Assembly (NCBI RefSeq): GCF_000002235.5
Contig: NW_022145612.1
Location: 21,617,647-21,681,646 of the forward strand
Source: Strongylocentrotus purpuratus
Taxonomy: Eukaryota; Echinodermata; Echinoidea; Camarodonta; Strongylocentrotidae
Direction: 5' to 3'
Length of the DNA: 64,000 bases
Part shown: positions 1 to 10,900 of the stretch, piece by piece
How positions within the stretch are numbered: the first letter of the stretch is position 1
Layout of the letters: the number at the start of each line of letters is the position of its first letter
The notes under the pieces: generated by a model
Told to the model about the DNA's origin: nothing
The model's database searches: none
The model's input: only the letters and a program-made list of their open reading frames with translations
Translations under genes and position numbers: made by a program

Positions 1-1904
1 TATATGCTTCCAATATGTTCATTTGAACCAAATTCATGACCCCATACAAAAACTTTGTATTACCTTTAAGATTGAAGGAAATCTTTTCAAAAGAAACTGT
101 TAAAGACAACATACCGGTAATAGATATTTAATATTTAATTCATACTTTACCCTTATACAACATCAATAAGTTTTAGCACATTACATCTACATGAGCATGT
201 ACTATGTTTTGTTGGTCAATACTGCATGTTCACGAATGCTATGTCTCGTGTATGTGCAATTGTGCATGTATGTATGTAAAATGTACTGCACATGTGAGAC
301 ATTTTATGTGGTTGCGGAAAGGTTAAAAACCTCCATTTAAACTTTCTGGCTAGAAGGACGCGACATCTGATAATAATTTCCCATGCACATGTATGTGATT
401 GTGTGACACAATACAATAGAGCCACTCAATCTGTGATGGAAGTCCGATGAAAGTCTAATATAGATGCATTAACACCGTCTGGTAGGTCAATATGGAAAAA
501 ATCGACGATCATGATGTATTTATGTATGAGAATAGAAGACATTGAATACTGGAGGGATAAACATGGGATGGTATTACCTAAGTATGCCTATGAGTATCCT
601 CCATACTGCCATTGTCAATTAAATGCTATTTTATAAGCTGGGAATGATTGTGAGATCAGGTGCCAGTTCTGAAGTGGCATTTTAGCATGGTGGAGACTGG
701 AGACAGTGTGATTTGATTCAGCATTCAATTTCATTTCCAATGGGTTTCATTCTGTGTTAAATGTCTCAGGCTTCGTATTTAGCAGGTTAACTTTACTGCT
801 GTATTGAATCTTGAGTTCTGCTAATAGCATTTTGAGAGATTCTGCAAAATATGAAAACTGGCTGCATGTTACATTCACATGAAAGCAGTAACTTACTCTT
901 GAGACCGAATGGTGTGTATGTACTGTAGAGTGATATCCTTAAGTAGCATTATTTGCTGATACCCAGATACATTTATCATTCAATTTATACCAAAACTGTT
1001 TCCTAGATATCAGTTTTAGTTGTTGGTCTTTAATATTCAGTGAATAATTTTCTTGATACTGGCAGAATCCATTTAACATCTTTACCAGTACTCAACATTT
1101 TCTAGAATGTCACATTCATCATGAACCGGTTTCGTCTTAATCTGTTGATTACCCTCTACCTGTTTGTCGTATTCATATCAGTTTTGAAAATGATATTATT
1201 ATATCTCTCATAAGTCTCATTATATGTCTTATGACACATGTAGCATTCAGAAAGATAAGATAGCCTTTGTAGTTTATGTATATATGGAGGTCAAATCAAT
1301 AATGCCTTTGAATCCTTGCAGGTGTTTAGTAATACTTCTTTCTTTCAGGTTATTTTCAAGTTAACCTTCCATGAAAAACAGACTGTTTTGGGTTAACCTT
1401 CATAGAATAGTCCTCCCAAATGAAGATCATTTATCTTGAAATATTAGTACAGAACCTATGTGCTTGTTGTTGATACACATGATTGATTCATTGAGGATCA
1501 TGCTATGTGCCTTTTGTCAGCATACAGAGTAGAATTTCTGCTCCATATAACACCAGATGATTACTGAATTTGGACATTCAAAACAGTTTTGAATGGGAAC
1601 GGTATGCCACAGTCGGATTTGTTTTCCCTATGCACTGAAACATGAACCTTGACTGAAAGGATAGATGTCAAAAGATTGATAGTAACCTGCTATATGAGAT
1701 TCATTGTTATCATGATCTTATTCTTTAAGTTACATTAAATGCCTTTTCAAAATATATATACATTCAAGAATTCAAGTAACATTGATATGTTCAAAATGCA
1801 TTTTAGTTGACATGCCTTGCTTAGGTTTTAGCCCTGTGTCAATTCTTCTTGAGCATTAATTTACAGGATTATTTAACCATTTATTTTCTATTTTCACCAT
1901 CCAG
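1..1904. other. Intron upstream of the first visible ataxin-7 exon
   Basis: No coding exon, RNA gene or clear repeat could be supported here. I looked specifically for the exon carrying the N-terminal ataxin-7 zinc finger, which in the family ends just before a His-Gly pair, and did not find it. The sequence ends in a normal polypyrimidine tract and CAG acceptor at 1904, so most of the stretch is probably one intron. A TACCGGTA palindrome lies at 112-119. Confidence 0.5.
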
Positions 1905-4900
1905 AGTTCCGCCATGGGAAGCCTCCGGACGGACCACTGCCTCCTCTGCCTATTCCTGCTCCTTTGGGAGGCACCTCGTCACCCACCTGCAATAAGCAGA
2001 TAATGCATGCACATCGGAAAACAGGCAGATCGGTATCAAGACCACCCTCTCGGTCAAACTCTCATCCGCTGTTTGTGTCGCTGCCACAAGTTGCAAACTC
2101 CCCTTCCCCGGAATCTGAAACAAAAAGGACACAAAGCGTGCCTGATTTAATCGCTGCCGCAAAGCCTTCCATAGACATTAGTCCCATGAGGCAATTGGAA
2201 GATCACCTGCGGCAACCCCACAGCACCTCACCACCGCCACCTCACGACCCTCACATACCGTCGCAAGGGTCTCCTCCGTCTTCAAACCACGATGTACTTT
2301 CAGCTCCATCTTCTCCCGTGGATACAGTACTTTTAGATTCGCCGTCTCTGAGTGGGATAACATCCTTTTCCTCCCTCCAGACAACAGAACTCTCGCAGGA
2401 GCTATCCATTCAAGTGCCATCTCAAGATGACTCACTTGTCAATAGAACTGTGCCCTCTATTGATACAAACTATGCAGGTGAAAACGTGGAGGTTGTGTTA
2501 GCGTCTCCTCCTGTACAAACCATGCCTGTGCCACTAACATCAGCAGAGAGTTTATCAACGTCCCTTTCCACGGTTTGTATTTCATAAAATACTTCTATCT
2601 CAAATTTATTTCATGTCTTTCCTCTTTTACTTCTTTTTGCTTCTACTTTAATTAAGTTTAATTGTTATTTTTTTAATGATTATGGAAATTTTGATATGAT
2701 ATTTAAATACCATATGAAAACAAAGTAGGTTTCCACACAAAACTTTTAGTTGACACATCAAAAGAAATATACATGTACTACTAAGTACTAACATATTGAA
2801 ATGTCAAAATTAAATATTATAAACTGCTTATTTTGTGGTCAATATAATTTGACCCATTTGTCAAATTTTTACTTTATTTGATGCAACTGTGCTGAACTAC
2901 GGGCAAGAATGAAATTAAAACCGGATATATATATATATTATTATACTATATGTAAAGTGATACGGAAATGTTAATTATATATACTGGTAATGGTGATGAG
3001 GTTTAAGTGCTTTTAGTCACTTCTGTAGAAGTTGAAGCGATAATTTAGATACTTTTAGCTTTGTGGATCGATCAATATGTGTAAATTTCAAACTTGGTAA
3101 GCTTATGATCATCAAAGATATATATAATTTGATATTAATTTAGGAATGAAGGATGACATGAGGCTAAATAACGTATTTAGGATGTCTGATTTGTATATAC
3201 CTGGTTATTTATGAAATTCATTTTCTACTGTAATACTTCTCTAAACAGTAGAGATGTCAGAATTTGAAATCAGAATAGTGAAAATGGCCCAGAAAACCTA
3301 GATACTGTGGAAATCACAGACAGTAATACATGCATGTTCATATGCTAAGAGGCTTGGAATACATTTACATGCACCCATCTATGGAATGTTCAAAGCAAAT
3401 ATATTTTGACATCCATTCCCAAATACTTTAGGAGGATCACCGTCATATAAGATGCATTTGAGAGCGTTCTATCATAAATGTAATTGTTACAGATAACTGA
3501 GGATTACGTATATATATTGGATTTTGAGATGGAAATAAACAAACCTAATCCTCAATACCTATTGAAAAGGAGAAAGGTAGATCGGATCAGAGACGACTAC
3601 AGTTGATGTAAATTGAACATGGTCTCGATGGATCCCATGCCTGCTAGCAATCACATATTAGGATTGTTTACAACTTAGTCTCTTACTTTAGACTCACTCC
3701 AGGCCAGCTTTGATACGGAGGTCCATGAACAAAAATCCCAGTTGTAAGAGATTCGGGAGAGATTTCTTATTGTAGGGTGTTTGAAGAATTTAGAAAATAA
3801 TGCCATGTTGACTTCTGCTTTTATATGAAATGACCATAATGCACAGTTTTAATCTACCATTGGTAATGCCTAGAATATTAGTTCAATAGAATATCATCTA
3901 TAGGCAATTTTCCCCATGATTTTTCTTTGATGAAACTTATTTTTTTCATCATGTGAGAGGAAGTTATGAGTACATGTAGGTACTGGGAAAGTAGGAAGCT
4001 TGCATGGAAAAAGAAGAGGGTGAATAAAAGGCCCGTCTTCACTAGCTCAAGATTGCCAAATATCCTGCTATTTGAACTATCCCAATCGCAAACTATCCAG
4101 CTAATTATCGTCTTCATCAGTCCGAAATGGCAATTAGCTGGATATTTGGTCAGGATTGTCATCCCAAGATATCTTGGGATAGTTTGCAAAATATCCCACT
4201 ATTTGGCAAAATATCCAACTATTTGTCCGGTGCGTCTTCACCAGACCGAAGACTCACACTATGCCCAAACGCTGAGTAAAATATCTTGAGATAATTTCTC
4301 AAGGTCGAGTTTCAAGTTTCGAGGTCGAATCTCGAGCTGATGAAGATGCGATTTGTAACTTCGGGATAATTTCCCAAATCATAAATAGCAGGCTATTTGG
4401 CAATCTCGAGATGATGAAGACGCGCCTACTGGGAATTCATTATACCTGCTAGACATTAAGTGTATGACGCTAGATAGATTTGACCTTGTTAAAAGCTGAC
4501 ATTATTATAATAGCTGTTTTCTGTGAATATTAGATTAAATTATATTTTTGTCAGACAGAATATCTTAAATGTTATAAACTTTGAATCTAATGTATTTAAA
4601 AACCTTCAATTATTAACCAGTATCGGAACTCATGAAATTTAAATTTAATGCTGTCATGTATTTCAGCAATGCACTTTTTGATTGTTTTTCCTATTAACAA
4701 TAGTCAGGTTTAACTCCTGCTATTTTGAAACGAGGTTTTTGTTTGAAAAACTAGCTGCTTCGTAACATCTGAAACATTCTAACCAAGAGAATAGGATTTG
4801 TGGCATTGTGCACTTTATTTGGAACAGCCATGAATACAAAAGAAATCGCATTTCTTCTCGTAATGAGTTAAACATCAATATTGTAATCCTACCATCTCAA

Positions 4901-7900
4901 TCCTGTCTCAAACATGTGAGGAAGAAAGGAAATTTATTCTTCGGTGGATTGTGTAAGCTGAATCTTTTGTAACTTTAGTTTTTGTCAGCAGTGATAAAAT
5001 GCAAGTTCAGGATGCTTTTGAACTCCTCTGCTTATTGTAACACTCCATTTAGACCCACTTTTTTGTTAGTTCACTACACCTACAGTACATGCATATTGGA
5101 GGGCATACACATTTTTACTTACTATCTTATGATTATCATCAACCCTGGCAAATAGATATTTTCCTTTAAAAGATGGATATATTTGCAATATTCAAGTTAC
5201 CTGAATTACCTGGTAAATGTCGAGACATTTATAGCAATGCATTTTTCTACCACCTTGAAAGCTTGCATTCTTTGGGTTAGAGTCATCATTTTATGTTTTA
5301 AGATAAATATGGTTTTAAACTTGATCAGAAAATGAAATTTGTGTATCAGTAAGTAGTACCACTCCTTTCAAGTGACATGTCATGTATGGAAATACAAGGG
5401 TTTTTACATATTTTAGATACAGTCTCTCATTTTTTCTCTCTGTTTCTTTTCCCCAACAGCCTCATATTATCTCACTCCCTCTTGCTGACACCCTTCCACA
5501 GGTCCAGCTCCAATCAGAAGCTTCAAATCTTATCCAAATCAGCCACCCAAGCTCCACAAATTACTCCCCAGTCAAGCCACGCCCTATAGCTATTACCCCT
5601 ACTCCTACCCCTCCACCGGCACCATCAGTAACCCCTCCCACTCCCAAGTCATCTGGGAAGAAGAAGAAGGTCAACACAGTCAAGTCAGATAAGAATGTCC
5701 CTTGTAAAGGTGAGTTCTATATCTATTGATTTATTCATTTTCTAGTTTGCTTTATCTGTAAATGTGTTTTATCTCATTGTTAGTACATCAAGATGCACAC
5801 GTGAAACATTTTTGTAAGCAATAAAGAATATTCTTTGGATTTTTCCTGGGAAAGTGGGAGAGAAATAAGCAGGGTGTTTTTTTGTCTTTTTCTGCATGCA
5901 TTACCATATTCTGAAGCAGTGATTGAAATTGTACGGGGAAAAGTGTATGCCATTAAATAGTCGACCCGTTGATATGATAATTAGATATCCTTCCAGAGTT
6001 TTCCTTCTATTACCCTATTTGCCGGCGTAAAGGCCGCAGTATTTTTGGACGAGAAAATATCAAAAAGTCGGGGTGCAGGCTATGCGGCGAAAGAGTAAAA
6101 GAAATTTTAAAAAGTAAGTCAAAACCAACACAAATTTGCACATATGGGACTAGATCTATGAACGGTACAATAACTATACATTTCCACACATCTTACCGAC
6201 AATTTTATCTTGCATTTTTGACATGAAGACGAAAATAAACTTCCAAAAACAACATCTGCCGATAGATCTTGATCTAAGTTCGTGCCAATGCATTGCAAAA
6301 GTAAAAGAAGGGCCTGTTTAACGGAGCTGCCGCGAAGTCGCTATTTTGAATCCATTTCAATACACAAGAGAGAGGCGCAATGTATAGATCACAGAAAACT
6401 CCATATGCTAGCATCAGTGCGGCATGGCCGAGCGGTCTAAGGCACTGATTTTAGTCACATCAACATTTGTACGCTAGAGATCAAATCCCGACTTTGACAA
6501 TTATTTTTTTTTTTTTTTTTTTTTTAAATGTCAAAATCGGGGGTGCGGCCTATACGGCGCTGCGGCCTTATCGCCGGCAAATACGGTAATACAAATAATT
6601 TTATTTGAGATTATCATTATATGACGTTATCATTTTGTAAATTTTTGGATACTTTTTGAAATATCCTTCAGGAAAAACAAATATATTAAGATGAAGCACT
6701 CTGGAACATTTTTTTAAAAATTGCATTTAAAAAGAAAATGCTTCCTTGAATATGAGTTTGATATGGGTAAAGAGCAATGAAAGCTTTCTGAAGACAACTT
6801 AAAAGTAGGATTGGATCGGAATCGCATGTAATCAACAAAAACATATGTGTTATTTGAAAGACTGTAGTTCTAGTGCATATGAAGCAATTTAGCAAGTTGA
6901 ACAAGCTCTAAAAGAAAAAAACAAGTGTGGTGATGTGGCAATGACAGTTTGGCTTGCTTTGTAAATTACACTGTATTTGTGAATGGGCAAGAGTACAGGG
7001 TCACATTACTAATGTATAACTTCCTGTATTGTCCTTTCTCTCTGCTACTTCCCTTACCCCTTACCGATGTCCTCTCCTACTTCCCTTACCCCTTACCGAT
7101 GTCCTCTCCTACTTCCCTCATCTCTCCATTACTCCTGTACCTGTTTGAATTCTTTCCTTCCTACCGACAGTCATAATAGTAGCACTCTGTTCAAATATTT
7201 CTGACCTATATTTTTTCCAGCCATGAAGCAGGTTTCACATTATTTTTGATAATTTTGTTGTTGTTGGTTTTTGAGTTTATAGAGCACTCAAAACTCATTT
7301 CTTAGAGGTGGGATTGGAGATGTCATCTATAAAAATGTAGTCATATTACTACAATTACGTTAACTATGTCATCAGAATATATGGGTAAAAAGATATGTCT
7401 ACATTGTGTTATCATTTTTTATAGCTGCATTTTAAACATTTCTAAAGTATCTTAATTTAATAAAGTACTAAAAGGATACAAAAAGCAAATTTTACCACAG
7501 GATAAGTCTTTTTTTTCCTTCTTCTTTTCTTGTGTAAATCTTCCAGAAACCCTAGGTAGTAATTCACGTTTCATGTCAAATTTGTTATCCCTGTCTTTTA
7601 ATTTATAGATCGACGGTATGATCCTGATAAACATTGTGGCGTGTGGAGTGATGAGCATAAGAGACATTGCACAAGATCTCTTACTTGCAAGGTATGATTT
7701 CATATAAATTTCCTGGGGGGGGGGGGGGGGTGTCAAGATGCTGTATTTAGTAAGGTACACTCACTGAATTATGCTACAATACATTTCATGAACAGAAATA
7801 TATATGAAATTTTAGCCTATCTCTGTTGTCTGGCATTTTCAAATTTTATTACAAAGTACTTTCTCTGTGTGCAAAGAGTTAAAGTAGTCACCCGAAGAAT

Positions 7901-10900
7901 CAAAAGTGTTTTGAAATGTTGCAAAATTCATATTATTGCTTCGGGCCTACAGTAATCATCTCTCAAAAATGTTAATTTTGAAATCCAGAATTTTTTGCCT
8001 TCAGCGGTCCTCCGTAGAGTGTCAAGATTCGTGACGTCATGTGTGATACATGTCCATAATTATCAGTTGTCGTGATTTTTCTTTGGGTGACTACTTTAAG
8101 AACCCTCTTATTCATATCCTTTTAACTTTAAATGTCAATTTGGTAGACCCACTCGCTATCCCTACGAAGGGCAGTGCAGGGGCGGCGGCTTCCATTCAAT
8201 GAACTTCTGGCCGAGCACAAGGCTAGGTCTCAGGCCCTTGCTGCTGCCAAGGCTGCTGCAGCTGGTGGTGCAACTCCTGGAGCAACTACCACAACTGCCA
8301 CCTCTACCAACACCACTGTCCTCAGCAATAACCGTAGCAATGCATCAGGTGGAACCCACCCCTCGATCTCAAAGTCCATCAAGAAGGAAATTGTAAATCC
8401 ACAGAATCTTGGAGGAACTCCCACTGTACCTGTTCTACATGGCCCTGGTCCTACTCCTATTATTATCAACTCATCTTCACATCCTCTCAAGTAAGCTTTA
8501 TGGGATTATACAATCCATTTATTTACATGCTTTCATTATTAAAATATGGTTTCATTCTTTCTACTAATTCTTTCCCCTGTGGATTAAAATGTTTGATTCA
8601 TCAATTTTCTATGAATGGGTTCAAATCTTTGGATCGGTTGAAGGAAATGCTGATGAGATAGTTTCTTTGAGAAAGAGTATTGACATGTAACAGTACGATG
8701 GACATGTTATCTTGTGTATTAGATTTCTACATCGTTCTTCTTAGCTGCAATATCTATTTTAATTATTAACGATTTCCGTATCTCTCTTTAAATTCACCTT
8801 GCACAGGAGGGCACTGTCGGTGTCAACCGCATCATCCTCCATTCATCTGGTGCGGGATGACTCCTCCTCCTCCCCCTCCTCGTCGCTGGTAGTGGTTCCT
8901 CTGGATACCTCTCAGCAGAATCCAGCCCCCCTCAGGCAGCAGGAGCACCACCCCTCCCCGACACATCAGAGGCTATCGTCTCAGGGTGTGGAAGGAAAGG
9001 AGGCAGGAGACAGACTAGACTCTCCTTGCACTCATCATCATCCAAGGCCTTTTGCTGTAAGTCAATTCTCTATCGTCCGTCGACCCCAAAATTTTCTCCG
9101 CTGGCATGATTTTGGCAGAGATATTGGGTTAGGGTTAGTGTTGCAAACGGGTTAATAATAATAATAATAATAATATTCCGTGTTTATATAGCACTCAATA
9201 CATCGATCCAACGATGTGCCTAAGCGCTTTACAGATATATATTATTACCCCGGTCATCGGATTCAGGCTTAGCCGCACACAATGTATGCACATTTTCCAC
9301 TCCCTGGGGAACATTCCAGCCAGTTTGAGGTTACGTTTAGTTTTAGGGTTAGGTATAGTGTTTGTTGATGTGGTCTAGGTTTGAAGTTAGGAACATTTTT
9401 AATGTAGGTAATTGACTGCGGACCCTGTGTCAAGGAAGTTTTTTTTCTCTATCTTCTAGATCAATGTTTCATTAACAATCACCAAAGGTTTTTCATTGTT
9501 TGTGGCACTTTGAAGAGGTCATTATCAAATGCAATTATAGAGGCAAGATAGTCATAAATCCCACTAAATATTCACATATATGTAAAAGGAATGATTATTG
9601 AAAACAAATGTGATGCGTTCCAGTACTTAAGTCTGCTTAGTGTGCTGATTGAAGCACCTTCCATTCATCACGATACATTAACATTTTAGACTAAAATTTA
9701 ATGGGAAATATTCCCTGTTTAGCTGTGTAAGACTGAAAAAAGTCTCTAGATGTCAAGCTTCTTAATCTTCAATAATGTGTGTATTTTGTGTGAAAGTCTA
9801 ATGATTTGTGTGTTACTTTTATCTGTAGATGTGTACTTATGGCTCCAAGAGGACGGAGCAAGGTATGGTGGTGCTTAACAGACGGCAGGACCGTCTCAGG
9901 GCAGCTTTAGCTGGTCTGGTGGAAAGACAACTCAAACCGCCTCCATTGAAGTAAGTCTATCTCACAATACCTGTATGTTACTTTTGAGGACGTGTGTGTG
10001 TGTATAGGGTTTTTACAGACGTGTATAAATCAGATATGATTATTTACGTCTGGGGACCGACCTTTAAACATCACCATCCGAAAGACGTGACTCAGTTTCG
10101 AACCTGCGTCCTCGGCTGAATCAGTTTGTAATTTCCATTGATAGCTGGATTACAGGCTCATGCCACAACGTCTAGGACAAAAGTTATCAGTTTATTTTAG
10201 AAATTGAAATAAAATAGATTGAAAGGTTAATATTAAGCTGTTCTTGCATAGTGCATATGTGATATAACATTCCTATGCACTTTTAAAGTTACGATTAGTA
10301 TTACCCCATGATTTGCAATGACAGCCATTATCAGGACACAGTGCATTAATGCTTGGGCAGAGAGAGTCAATTGTAGATAACTCACGCACTGGAAAGAGAT
10401 TCGAACCTTCGTACATATTTATTCTGTTTTAAAGGTACTATGTCCCATTTGCAGGCCAAAAAAGGAAAAAGTTAAATTCCAACTGCATTTGAAAGATAAT
10501 ACTAATTTAGAACTTCCCTAAAAAAGGTGGGGCTTGAAAATGTCTTCAAGTGGGAAAATAACGACTATTAGTTGTCAAATCGACTTTAGGGCTATAGAGC
10601 CCAAAAGTAATAGTCTTGATTTTCAGACAATTGTACCGAATGGTCATACGTTTTATGCTGCGCAAAGATTCAATCAGTTTAATCTTAGCCATCACAAAAA
10701 GTGGGTTATTGATGTAGACAAATACTCATGTATCCTTTACAACTCTTTTCATGTATGTTATTACCAAAGAAGAAAAAAAGCCAGTCAGTCACTCAATAGT
10801 GTCTGACAGTGAAGTCTAGCAAGTAAACGGTTTCCTTGCATAATTTGAATATGAGGACACTGCTAACGTTTAAATTTCACAGATAGGACATACATGACAT

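Noticed and set aside
2178-2435. Minus-strand frame inside the first visible ataxin-7 exon
   Set aside because: It is the antisense shadow of a coding exon.
6418-6503. Functional tRNA-Leu gene
   Set aside because: The A box is excellent, but the acceptor and T stems do not pair and the T loop is altered.
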